This document shows, one piece after another, positions 6,386 to 16,400 of a stretch of 20,403 bases of DNA. Under the pieces are notes generated by a model. The model saw only the letters and a list, made by a program, of their open reading frames with translations. It did not search any database and was not told the DNA's origin. The stretch's first letter is position 1, and every line of letters begins with the position of its first letter. Made by a program: the position numbers and the translations under genes. Source of the DNA: Corallococcus sp. (GTDB lineage Bacteria > Bacillota > Clostridia > Christensenellales > CAG-314); contig JAMPHX010000016.1 of assembly GCA_023663205.1 (NCBI GenBank), forward strand, positions 1 to 20,403, read 5' to 3'.

Positions 6386-7147
6386 ATGAGAAAAACCATT
6401 GAAAAAGTGGCGTTAATTGCCTATATTTGCGTAACGTGCGTATTTGTACTTATAAGTTTGCTGTCGTTTTTCGGAATATTCGGCACGGAAGAATTGTTGA
6501 CGTCGCCATTGGAAACGGTGATTGTAATTGTTCTTGCCGTCGTATATGCGGGGCTAACGGTTTATTTGGTTTATGCCAACTTTTCGCAGCGCAACGCGTT
6601 GAGATACGTAATGCTGTATTCCGACGCCGACAGCAGCGCAAGCGCGTCAATAAAGGTTGTCAAAAATATTGCGGCGGAAAACAGCCGACTGGTCGACGGA
6701 ATACACATCAAAAAAATACGAGTATCTTCGGACGACAAATTGGGATTCAAATTGAAAATGTTTGTGGAAACGTCAACAGACAGCGTATACGCAAATTTGG
6801 ATACATTGCGGTGTTTGTGCCGCGACAGTTACGCCAATGTGTTGGGTTTGCATTTTTCCGTCATAGATTTTCAGATAGACAAAATGACGGGCGTATACAA
6901 ACCGGATATCGAAAAAGCGCGTTTGCAGGCAAAGGTAATGAGCGCGGACAGAAAATTTAACCGCGACTGTTACAACGAACCGGTTGCAGATGTTTCGGAC
7001 GACGGTATTTCGGTTGAAATTGAAAAAAACGCTCCGACGGATGTTTCCGAGAAGAATACGCAAAACAAAGTTTTCTCCGAAGATAATAATGGCGGCACGA
7101 TAGAAAACGACGCCGAACCGTCCGATTCGTCTCAAACCGACGACTGA
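6386..7147 (+). CDS. AmaP-like membrane protein with Asp23-type domain
   Basis: This 253-residue protein resembles AmaP, the membrane anchor for Asp23 alkaline-shock proteins of Gram-positive bacteria. Two N-terminal membrane segments (about 8-31 and 42-65) form a hairpin. They are followed by an Asp23/DUF322-like fold at about 75-170, with repeated strand patterns such as SIKVVKNIAAENSRLVDGIHI and a KLGFKLKMFVET strand. The last 70 residues are very acidic and probably disordered, which is longer than usual for AmaP. AGGGAGAG (6373-6380) is a strong ribosome binding site five bases before ATG. It is a single-gene unit between two terminators, and no asp23 gene is beside it in this window. 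A role in envelope stress is inferred from family only. Confidence 0.7.
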   Translation: MRKTIEKVALIAYICVTCVFVLISLLSFFGIFGTEELLTSPLETVIVIVLAVVYAGLTVYLVYANFSQRNALRYVMLYSDADSSASASIKVVKNIAAENSRLVDGIHIKKIRVSSDDKLGFKLKMFVETSTDSVYANLDTLRCLCRDSYANVLGLHFSVIDFQIDKMTGVYKPDIEKARLQAKVMSADRKFNRDCYNEPVADVSDDGISVEIEKNAPTDVSEKNTQNKVFSEDNNGGTIENDAEPSDSSQTDD

Positions 7148-7163
7148 ATAGTCAACTTATCTT

Positions 7164-7192
7164 GGGCTTGCTTGCGCAAGCCCTGTTTTTTT
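7164..7192 (+). terminator. Intrinsic terminator after the AmaP-like gene
   Basis: An eight-base perfect stem GGGCTTGC (7164-7171) / GCAAGCCC (7176-7183) with a TTGC loop is followed by a seven-T run (7186-7192). It lies 16 bases after the stop codon. Confidence 0.92.
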
Positions 7193-7498
7193 GTGCTACG
7201 CGCATTAAGACAAAATCCAATACCTCGCAGTAATCTGATTGCAAATCTCCGTTTTCTGCTGCGGCGCACGTTGCACCTACTGACAAGTATCGCAAGCCGA
7301 CTTCCTGCCGTTTTGTGCCTTTGTTTAAAATTTGTCCCATCCGAGCGCGGCGATTTCAAATTCCGATAGGATGTAATAAATACAGTTTTCCCTATGCATA
7401 TTATTTTTTCAAGGCTGCCCCTTGCAGGCGTAACCGATATTCCCAACCCACGATACCGAACGGTTATTTATACAATATCGCGGAAACAGTATAAATCG
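7193..7498. other. Intergenic stretch without a confident gene
   Basis: About 300 bases lie between a terminator and a strong promoter. Frames are open on both strands (7172-7369 on plus; 7132-7446 and 7152-7340 on minus), but none has a good ribosome binding site or recognisable family, and the minus frames run through the terminator hairpin. Bases 7193-7375 are less AT-rich than the other spacers here. This could be a dispersed intergenic repeat or an unrecognised RNA; I cannot tell from one copy. Confidence 0.4.
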
Positions 7499-7527
7499 GT
7501 GACAAAGAAATTGAAGTATGATATAAT
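7499..7527 (+). promoter_or_regulatory. Strong promoter of the RyR/Rossmann membrane protein gene
   Basis: GTGACA (7499-7504) and a perfect TATAAT (7522-7527) have 17-base spacing, with TG (7519-7520) forming an extended -10. Transcription should start near 7534, leaving an 80-base leader. The leader opens with a small hairpin TGCAAA/TTTGCA (7538-7543 with 7549-7554). Confidence 0.75.
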
Positions 7528-7614
7528 TTTCGAGCGATGCAAAGAGGTTTTGCAAGCGCCGAGTGCGCGCAATAAACAAAAAGCGTATAACGCGGCAATA
7601 AAATCGGAGGGTTT

Positions 7615-9774
7615 ATGGAAATAACTGTTGTGTCGTTGATATGTCTGGTATATATGTTAGGCGTGGCGCTGTATGTCGCATTGAGGCTGTCTACGCGTAA
7701 CAGAACCAAAAGATTGGCATATCTTCGCAATTTCAAAAAAGGCAACTTTGCGCTTATATATTTTGCAGCCATTCCTTTGTTCTATTTGGGACTTGCAAAC
7801 AGCGGTATGACAAACCCCGTGTTTACGTTTCTCGAAGCCTTTGCCGATTCGGTAGAGCTTGTGGTATTGAAGTTCGATTACGACGCGGTGGAAAAGTTGG
7901 TCGCTGTCAACGTCTTTTATGCCGCGGCTGTATATTCGTGTTTGGTTTTGGTAGTTGTCAACGCCGTACTGTTTACCGTAACGCTGTTTGCTCAGAAGTT
8001 ATCCAACAGACTGCGCGTCGCAAAAGCCGTTGCTTCGGATAAAGTATTTGTAATTGTCGGTTACGACGACAAAAACGGTCAAATATTGCAATCGGTTTTG
8101 CAAAAGGGCGAGCGCGTGCTTGTTCTTAACGCATTTTCAAGGCAGTTTGCCGACGAAATGTACATCGCCCGTGCGCCGTATGTAAACTTTGACGGACAAA
8201 ACTTATCTGCCGCGCTTACCAAATTATTCGGGGACTTTTCCAACAATACGGTAAACGTGGTGCTGAATTGCGGCGACGAAACCAACTTGAAATATTGCAG
8301 TCAACTGTCGGAAGAAATTGTCAATCATACATACAGTCAACACAACTTCGACGAAAAGAGAGGTTTGTACGTTTACTCATTCGGCGAACCGCAAAACGCA
8401 TCGGTATTTACACGTTACTGCGAAATCACCAAGGGCAGAATAAACCTTGTCAACAAGTACAGGCTTACTGCAATGGATTTCGTAAACAGGTATCCGCTTA
8501 CACAATTTATGACGGAAAGTCATTTGGATTACGAAACGGCTTCGCTCAAACCCGATTTGGACGTAAACGTGGTGATGATTGGCTTTGGCAAAACAAACCA
8601 ACAACTGTTTTTGACTTCCGTTTCAAACAATCAGTTCGGAGTGTTCGAGTCGGGCGGATATAAAGCAAAACCCGTCAACTACTACATATACGACAAAGCA
8701 GACGCCCGCAGCGACAAAAATCTCAACCACAATTACTTCCGCTTCGAGGAAGCGTTAAAAGATATACAAAACCACAAAGCGGATTATTTGGAAATACCTC
8801 CGAAACCTGCAAACGAATACTTTATCCGCAAAGATATCAACGATACGGAATTCTATTCGTCCGTCAGGGAAAAACTAATGCCGCAGGAAGGCAGACGCAG
8901 TTACAACTATGTAATAGTGGCTTTCGGTACGGATTTGCAAAACGTCGATTTGGGCGAAAAACTGTACGCCGAGTTGAAAGAATGGGGATTGCTGCAAGAT
9001 ACGCATTTGTTTGTCAAAATACGCGACCACGCGCTTGCAAGCGAGGTGGTGCAAAAAGAATTTGAGGAAACGGGTATATTCAGAGTATTCGGCGACGAAA
9101 GGCGGACGGTATACAATATTTCCGCCGTAGTGGACGAAAATGCGGAAAAGACCGCGCGCGAACGTCATATAAGTTACTGCGCGGAGTATCATCGCGATAA
9201 GGACGAATCGCAACTTGCGCAAACCGCGCGGGAAGAATGGTACGGACGCTTTACGCAAATACAGCGCGAATCCAATATATACGGCTGTTTGAGTCTGCGA
9301 ATGAAATTGCAACTTATGGGCTTTGACTTTGCCGTGCGCGGTACTGCGCAAAGCGCTGAAAAACCGTTTTGGGACAAATACCTGCAAAACGACGAGATAG
9401 TTTACGGTGAAACTTCGGTGGGAGGCAGACGCGCGGTAGTTCACAAAAATTCCGATTTCGAGCGCAGGTCTCTGCGTAGAATTTTTGCCGAGCAGGAACA
9501 TCTGCGTTGGAACGCGTTTTACATTTGCAACGGCGTTGTGCCCGCAACCAGAAAAGAAATTGCAAGTCCAAGCAAAGGCAAGCGTTTGGACATCCGCCGC
9601 CACGGCAATTTGACGACGTTTGAAGGACTCAAAGAGTATGCAAGGATTGTAGCGGAAACTGCCGGCAAAACCGAGGAGGAAACCGACGTAATACGTTACG
9701 ACTACCAACTTATGGACGATGCGGCTTACTTCCTCGGCAAAGCAGGCTGCGTCATTACAAAAAAACATTTGTAA
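7615..9774 (+). CDS. Membrane protein with tandem TrkA-N-like Rossmann folds and a RyR-like C-terminus
   Basis: The protein has 719 residues. Hydrophobic segments at about 4-25, 46-64 and 101-127 are followed by a large cytosolic part. The first Rossmann-like fold begins VFVIVGYDDKNG (from 144), and the second VNVVMIGFGKTNQQ (G323, G325). Both resemble TrkA-N/RCK nucleotide-binding domains of ion channels, but the glycine motifs are degenerate. The C-terminus carries EQEHLRWNAF (626-635) and, 30 residues on, HGNLTTFEGL (from H663). This is the EHxRW...H.xL pattern of prokaryotic RyR-like domains, which have been proposed to bind nucleotide-derived ligands. A ligand-gated channel or nucleotide sensor is inferred, not shown. 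GGAGGG (7606-7611) precedes the ATG closely. The gene is monocistronic with a strong promoter. Family assignment is from memory. Confidence 0.7.
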   Translation: MEITVVSLICLVYMLGVALYVALRLSTRNRTKRLAYLRNFKKGNFALIYFAAIPLFYLGLANSGMTNPVFTFLEAFADSVELVVLKFDYDAVEKLVAVNVFYAAAVYSCLVLVVVNAVLFTVTLFAQKLSNRLRVAKAVASDKVFVIVGYDDKNGQILQSVLQKGERVLVLNAFSRQFADEMYIARAPYVNFDGQNLSAALTKLFGDFSNNTVNVVLNCGDETNLKYCSQLSEEIVNHTYSQHNFDEKRGLYVYSFGEPQNASVFTRYCEITKGRINLVNKYRLTAMDFVNRYPLTQFMTESHLDYETASLKPDLDVNVVMIGFGKTNQQLFLTSVSNNQFGVFESGGYKAKPVNYYIYDKADARSDKNLNHNYFRFEEALKDIQNHKADYLEIPPKPANEYFIRKDINDTEFYSSVREKLMPQEGRRSYNYVIVAFGTDLQNVDLGEKLYAELKEWGLLQDTHLFVKIRDHALASEVVQKEFEETGIFRVFGDERRTVYNISAVVDENAEKTARERHISYCAEYHRDKDESQLAQTAREEWYGRFTQIQRESNIYGCLSLRMKLQLMGFDFAVRGTAQSAEKPFWDKYLQNDEIVYGETSVGGRRAVVHKNSDFERRSLRRIFAEQEHLRWNAFYICNGVVPATRKEIASPSKGKRLDIRRHGNLTTFEGLKEYARIVAETAGKTEEETDVIRYDYQLMDDAAYFLGKAGCVITKKHL

Positions 9775-9776
9775 TA

Positions 9777-10005
9777 CGTAATCGATACGGCGTATCTTTG
9801 TCTGTACCGGTTTGGCAAAACTACCGCAGCGCGACAGTCAAGGCAACAGGCGGTAAGTTCGGTTCGGCGGTTGTGGGTAGACGGCGTTTGTACGTTCAAC
9901 TTTGGGCAGACCGCTACGGTCAGCGTAGTTTTTGCGGCAACGGGTTATACTTTGCAGACAATCAACTTGACTACGGACATATCGGCAAATATCAAGCGTG
10001 AATAA
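9777..10005 (+). pseudogene. Frameshifted C-terminal remnant, probably of an exported protein
   Basis: Downstream of the RyR gene, one frame reads SATVKATGGKFGSAVV (up to about 9875). The next frame continues VDGVCTFNFGQTATVSVVF... to IKRE and a TAA at 10003-10005. Removing one G from the GGG at 9875-9877 joins them into one frame of about 75 codons rich in Thr, Val, Ala and Gly, like the end of a beta-rich surface domain. No start codon with a ribosome binding site is present. I infer a decayed gene fragment. A sequencing error in a short real gene is less likely, because the 5' end is missing too. Confidence 0.4.
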
Positions 10006-10068
10006 ATTTTAATACATAAGCAACTGAATTTTGTAATCTTTAAGAGCACATATATCTTATTTTACCTA

Positions 10069-10092
10069 GCGACGGCAGATGCCGCCGCTTTT
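10069..10092 (+). terminator. Weak intrinsic terminator after the remnant
   Basis: GCGACGGC (10069-10076) pairs with GCCGCCGC (10081-10088) with one A-C mismatch and an AGAT loop, followed by four T. It probably ends transcription from the RyR gene. Bases 10093-10290 are AT-rich and show no gene. Confidence 0.5.
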
Positions 10093-10290
10093 GTATTGAT
10101 GTTTTGAAATATGTTTAATATCGCCCAATCGTTAATAACGGTCGTTAGATGTCAGGACCTGTTTATGCGATAAAACATTGTTCATTTTCACTTTTGGCGT
10201 TCAACCTTAAACGTACCTTAAAGATGTTGTTTTGAGCGACTTTTTTATAGTTTAATTTATGTAAAATAAGTCATTTTGCGGGTCATTTTG

Positions 10291-10319
10291 TTGCCAATGA
10301 TTTGGAATAGTGGTAAAAT
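10291..10319 (+). promoter_or_regulatory. Probable promoter of the surface protease operon
   Basis: TTGCCA (10291-10296) and TAAAAT (10314-10319) have 17-base spacing, with TG (10311-10312) making an extended -10. Just upstream, GTCATTTTG occurs twice (10270-10278 and 10282-10290), twelve bases apart, a possible activator or repressor site. A second GGTAAAAT at 10339-10346 could be an alternative -10. The leader to the start codon would be about 150 bases. Confidence 0.55.
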
Positions 10320-10322
10320 TAA

Positions 10323-10359
10323 ATCAAAATTATATTGGGGTAAAATACTCGATTTTGAT
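10323..10359. repeat. Inverted repeat around a second -10-like box
   Basis: ATCAAAAT (10323-10330) and ATTTTGAT (10352-10359) are perfect inverted copies 29 bases apart. They enclose TATATTGGGGTAAAATACTCG-like sequence with TAAAAT at 10341-10346. The position at the start of the protease leader fits an operator or a weak RNA stem. Confidence 0.4.
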
Positions 10360-10474
10360 GTTTTTGCGCGATATTTCGGACAAATTCATTGAATTACGTC
10401 GAGAACGCTTGACGGCAAAGAAGTATCTGTTTATTTGTTGAAAGCGTTTTACGACAGAAAAGGTGTTATACGAG

Positions 10475-13400
10475 ATGAAGAAAAGAAGCATTTTAAAAAC
10501 TATGGCAATTGTTGCGCTTGCTGCAATAATGTGTTTTTCGACGGTATGTACCGCGTTTGCTCAAAGCGTAAGTACCGATGTAAAAGCGGCGGAAAGCAGC
10601 ATGTCGTCCGCTGCGTTTGACCCTTACAAAGTCGTCAAAGATTTGCAAGCGGATTTTTCATCTGAAATCAACAAAGATTTGATAAAGAGAATAGACGATT
10701 ACGAATTGAAAGGACAGGTAAATGTAATAATAACCTTCTCCGACGATTCGCTTGTTTCCGCATACAATGCAAAATCCGACAAAAACGGCAGTCTTTCGGA
10801 GTATCTTGCAAGCCGCGAAGCCAAAAACTTTGTAAACAAAGCGACTGCAAGACAAAACAGCATAGTGGCTAAACTCAAAAGCGCGGGACTTGTTTCCTTC
10901 GCCAAGTATAACTACTCCACGATTATGGACGGAGTATACGTTTCCACAACGTACGAAAACATCGAGGCCATTTGCAAATTCGACGGAGTAAAGCGCGTAA
11001 TAGTCAGCAACACGTATAAACCGCAAATAGCGGTGGAAAACCCTGTCAACGTATACGATACGGGTATATTCAACAGCGGAGACGTGGAGTACACTGGCAA
11101 AGGAACGATAGTTGCCGTACTCGATACGGGCTGCGACTATACGCATACCGCATTTACTTCGCACAAAGTGGTCAATCCCCTTTACGACAGAAACGACATT
11201 GCGCGTATACTTCCCGCAACGCTTGCGGCAAATTACAGCAACGGTTTGGAAGCGCGTGAGGTATATTACGGCAACATCACCAATAACAAGATTGCCTACG
11301 GCTACGATTACGCGGACAAAGACCCCGACGTAATGCCGTTTGCCAGCGAACACGGCACACACGTCGCCGCCATCATTGCCGGCAGCGACGACACGGTAAC
11401 GGGCGTTGCGGTAGACGCGCAACTTGCCATTATGAAGGTATTCTCCGACTACCGCGAAGGCGCGGACGACGGAGATATTATGGCTGCGCTGGAAGATTCG
11501 GTTGCTTTGGGCGTAGACGCAATAAATATGAGTTTGGGTACGTCTTGCGGATTTACGAGAGAGTACGATAACGATTACAAAAACCAAATTTACAGTAACA
11601 TCGAAAAGGCAGGTATTTCGCTTATTGCCGCCGCTTCCAACGATTACAGCAGCGCATACGGTTCGGAAGAAGGCAACACCAACAAAACAAGCAATCCCGA
11701 TTCGTCCACGGTAGGAGCGCCTTCCACGTACAACGCGGCACTGTCGGTAGCGTCAATAAACGGCAACAAGGACAAGTATATGCTTGCCAACGGCGCGCAC
11801 GAAGTGTTCTTCTTGGAAGCCTACAATCAAAATGCCAAAGAGTACAACTTTTTTGAAATGCTCGGAGTTCGTGCAGGCGAAACCGTAACATTCGATTACG
11901 TCACCGTTCCGGGGTACGGCAGTTCCATCACCTATACAGGTTTGGACGTAGAGGGCAAAATCGCGCTTGTCAAGCGCGGCGATATATCTTTTGAAGATAA
12001 GGTGCGCTACGCTTACGAAGCGGGAGCAGCCGCAATTATCATATACAACAACGTGTTTGGCGACATAGTAATGACGGTCGGCAACGACGTAAAGATACCC
12101 GTCGTTTCCATAGGCAAGGACGACGGCGAAGTGCTTGCCGAATTGCCTAACGGCACATTGGAATTCAATCTGTCCAATGTTGCGGGACCGTTTATGAGCG
12201 ACTTTTCCAGTTGGGGTCCCACTCCCGATTTGAAACTCAAACCCGAAATCACCGCGCACGGCGGAAACATTCTTTCCGCGGTTCCGGGCGGCGGTTACGA
12301 CAAACTTAGCGGAACGAGTATGGCTGCGCCCAATATGTGCGGAATAACCGTTCTTATCAGACAGTTTGTAAAGGAATCCTATCCCAACCTTTCTCCTACG
12401 GAAGTAAGGGATTTGGTAAACCAATTGTGTATGTCCACGGCAACAATCGCTTTGGACAAAAAGGGCAACCCCTATTCGCCCCGCAAACAGGGCGCAGGTA
12501 TTGCCGATATCAAAAAAGCAACTACAACCAAGGCGTATCTGTACGTTGACGGCAGCGGTAAAACCAAGTTGGAATTGGGCGACGACCCGTCGCGTCTGGG
12601 CGTATACACAATGTCCGTCAATCTCAAAAACCTTTCCGACCGAGCGGTAAGTTACAAAGTCGGAAGTATCGCAATGACGGAAACTCTGTCCTCGTCCGAC
12701 CCCGAATACGTTGCGGAAAGAGCCTATCTGCTTTCCGATTCGACGGAGTATTCGGTGGAAAACGCAACATTAAAGCGCGGAGTCGTAACGGTTGCCGCAG
12801 GACAAACTGCAAAAATCACCGCAACGGTTACGCTGTCCAAACAGGACAAAGCCTACCTCAATGCAAACTTTGAAAACGGTATGTATGTGGAAGGTTTCCT
12901 TACGTTTGAAAACACCGAGCAGGACGGCGTGGATTTGAACGCTCCCTTCTTGGCGTTTTACGGCGATTGGTCTGACGCCCCCATTTTCGATAAGGATTAC
13001 TATCTAATCGAAACGGAAGCGCACAACAATGCAATAGACGACGATGACAAAATAAAACCCGATTACTATGCAACCACGCCTTTGGGAATGTTCAACTATG
13101 ACTATGTAATACCCCTCGGCTCATATCTGTACGAAATGGACGAAAGTCAATACCGTGCGATACCCGCTGTTGAGGAACATGCGTCCGTATCTTACTACAA
13201 AGATTGTATAAGCGGTATTTACGCGGTATTTACCGGACTTTTGCGCGGTGCAAAGACAATAGATATTCAGATAGTCGATACAGCAACGGGCGAAGTCAAG
13301 TGGCAAAAGACAGATTACAATGCGTACAAGGCGCATTACAGCGGAGTGCAGTATCCATACATTTCCTCTTTTGATTTGGATATGGTGGATTTGAAAGAAA

Positions 13401-16400
13401 GCACGTTGTTCGGAGACAACAATACTCATTACAAAGTAACAATGACGGCGTCGCTCGATTGGGACGGCGGAAAGCGCAATATAAGCGATACGTACAGTTT
13501 CTCATTCTATATCGATTACGAATCGCCGATTGTTACAAATGCCGAATTCTACAAGGAATACGACAGAAACGAAAAGAAGGACAGATATTATGTCGATTTG
13601 ACGGTATACGACAACCACTATGCAATGTCGCTAAGACCGGTTGTTGTCTATCAATACACAAAGGAAGACGGAACTCTCGGCAGAACAACGGCGTCGCTTT
13701 CCAATTATGCAATTCCCATCTACCAAAACAACCGCGGAGAGGAAACGGTGGTAAATTTGGAAATAACCGATTACATCGATTTGATTGCAAAGTCGGCTTT
13801 GCCGGAAGGGCTTGTAATATATATCGACGACTATTCGCTCAACTCCAACATTGCGTATATTCCCTTCCCCGAAGCGGAAAACGGCAATTTGGTATTCAAG
13901 GAACCTACGCTCAGTTTGGATATAGGCGATACCTTTGATTTGACAACATTTATGAAAAACACAAACAGTCAAGCGGAAGTTACCCCCGATTATCTCAGAA
14001 ACCTTACTTGGAGCACAACAAGCGCAACTACGGTTGCCGTAAGCGGCGGACAGATAGAAGCGTTGAAACAAGGCTCCGCAACCGTAAGCGTCAAGGGTTC
14101 TTCATGGCTCGGTCCAGTACAAATACGCGTTGACGTTTCCGACAGAATTTCGGAGAACAACGGCGGTTCGGGCATGAACGCCAACGTGAACTATTTGGAA
14201 CTGACTTCATACGATACGCTGTTTGCCTTCAATGACGATATCGACCGCTCGGAAATAGGCAAAACGGGCACTACAAGTTACTTTGACGGCAAGGCGGAGA
14301 TAAACTTCTACCCGTCCGAAAAAGTAAAACTCAATTATTTGCTCAAACCGTGGAATCTTGACCCGTCGAGAATTGCGGTTGCTTGGACTTCTTCAAATAA
14401 AAATGTTGCCACCGTTGACGAAAACGGCGTTGTAACCGCTCAGGCAGAGGGCAGATGCCGCGTTACTTTGCGTATCACGGTGGACGGCAAGACGAGTTAT
14501 ACAAGAAGTTGTACCTTCAATGTCAAAAGCGAATTTATAATAGAAAACCGCGAACTCGTAGCCTACAAAGGTTGGGGCGGCGACGTCGTTATTCCCGATG
14601 ACGAAGGCATAATGTACATCGGTTCGTTTGCATTCTGTCACTACAACCTCGACCACGAAAAGGAAGTTGAAGGAGACAGATACGACATAGACCTCAAAAA
14701 GGAGCCTATTGGAAACAATACCGTAACATCGGTAACTATTCCCGACGGTATAGAGGAAATCCGCAAATACGCTTTCTACAACAGTAAACTGCTCAAAAAG
14801 GTTACGCTCGGTAAAGATTGTACCAAGATTTACCAATACGCGTTTTACAACAACACGTTGCTTCAAGAAATAAACCTTGACGACGTAAAAGTTATTTCCG
14901 ACTACGCGTTTTACAACTGCGAAAATTTGGGACACACCGATAACGGATTGGCGTACATCAACGTCAAGAAACTCAACGTAACGGGCGATTACACATTTGC
15001 AAAGTGTTCGTCGCTGACTGTACTGGAACTGTTGGATTTGCGTCGCAGCGGCAAAGGCGCTTTCAGCGATTGTTCGTCGCTGTCTACGGTAGTTTTGGGC
15101 GAAAATGCCAATTTGAACGAAAACGCTTTTGAAAACTCGCGTTTGTACGAGATAACATTGCACAGCGCAACGGTACCCGATTACGCATTCAAAAACTGCA
15201 CGCAGTTGCGCAGCGTGACGCTTACCGGCGACTTGACATATTTGGGTAAGGAAGCGTTTAACGGCTGTACAAAACTCGGCGAAGTAGTGTTCCAAGGCGG
15301 TTGCGAATATATCGGTTCGTCGGCGTTTTACGGATGCACGCAACTGGAAACTATGGTTCTGCCCGTCGGCGAAATCGAAATGGGCGACCTTGTATTCGGA
15401 AAGTCGGGTATCAAAAACCTGATATTTACTCCCATCACGTTTATCGTAAATGCCGGTATAGCGATATTTAACAATACTTCCTCGCTCAAACTCAACGTAG
15501 CGGGTTCGGATTATTACCAAAGTTACGACAATACGGTACTTCTCAGCAAAGACGGTAAAGAATTGCTGTTTGCGCTGCCTACGGCAACTCTCGGTAACTA
15601 CACGCTGCCCGCGTCGGTAGAAAGAATACACGCAGGCGCGTTTGCTGCAAATACTTCGCTGCTGTCATTCAGGACGGCTGCCGGTTCTCAACTTAAAGAA
15701 ATCGGCGAAGGCGCGTTTGCTTGGTGCGTAAACCTAACGACTGTTAATTTGCCGCAAAGTGTTACTCGCGTCGACGAGTACGCGTTTTACGAAGCAAACA
15801 GACTTTCTTCAATCAATTTGGACAGCGTAACTTACGTAGGTTCGTTTGCGTTTTACAAGACGGCGGTGCGTAACGTGTCGCTTGCCGCCGACGGCGTAAC
15901 CGTCGATGCGCGCGGCTTCTACGGGGCAAACTCTCTGCAAAGCGTAACGCTTGGAGCCAACGCCACTTTGGAAGTGTATGCCTTCCTCGAAACTCCGGTG
16001 CGTGCGGTAGTAATGCCGCAGGACGGCGGCGTAACGGTAAAAGACGGCGCATTTATGAATTGCAGACAACTGTCGCAGATAGATTTGTCCAAGGCGGCAG
16101 GCAAATTGGGTAAGCAAGCCTTTTACAACTGTATCAGACTTACTTCCGTGGATTTGTCAAACATTACGGAAATAGGCGATGCCTGCTTTGCCGACTGTAC
16201 GGGTATATTGACTGTAAATAACACAGGCAAACTTGTCAAAATAGGCGAAAGCGCGTTTTTCTTCACCAAGGCGCAAAACAGCACTGCGGGCGGCGGACAG
16301 TTTACTTCGATTGATTTGTCAAACGTAGAGTTTATCGGAGAAGACGCATTCTATTTCTGCAAGAACCTCACAAGCGTAAATCTTGACAAAGCAAACCATC

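Noticed and set aside
10358..10441. 27-codon frame starting MFLRDISDKFIELRRE in the protease leader
   Set aside because: The helical look is suggestive, but the only purine run (GGGG at 10337-10340) is too far upstream to act as ribosome binding site. It is kept only as a remark on the leader.
10463..10474. GTG at 10463 as start of the giant protease
   Set aside because: It lies inside the AAGGTG ribosome binding site of the ATG at 10475 and would put acidic and polar residues before a normal signal peptide.
14393..15631. 412-codon open frame on the minus strand opposite the LRR repeats
   Set aside because: It mirrors the repetitive codon pattern of the LRR array, lacks a promoter or ribosome binding site, and the sense frame has unmistakable LRR_5 repeats.
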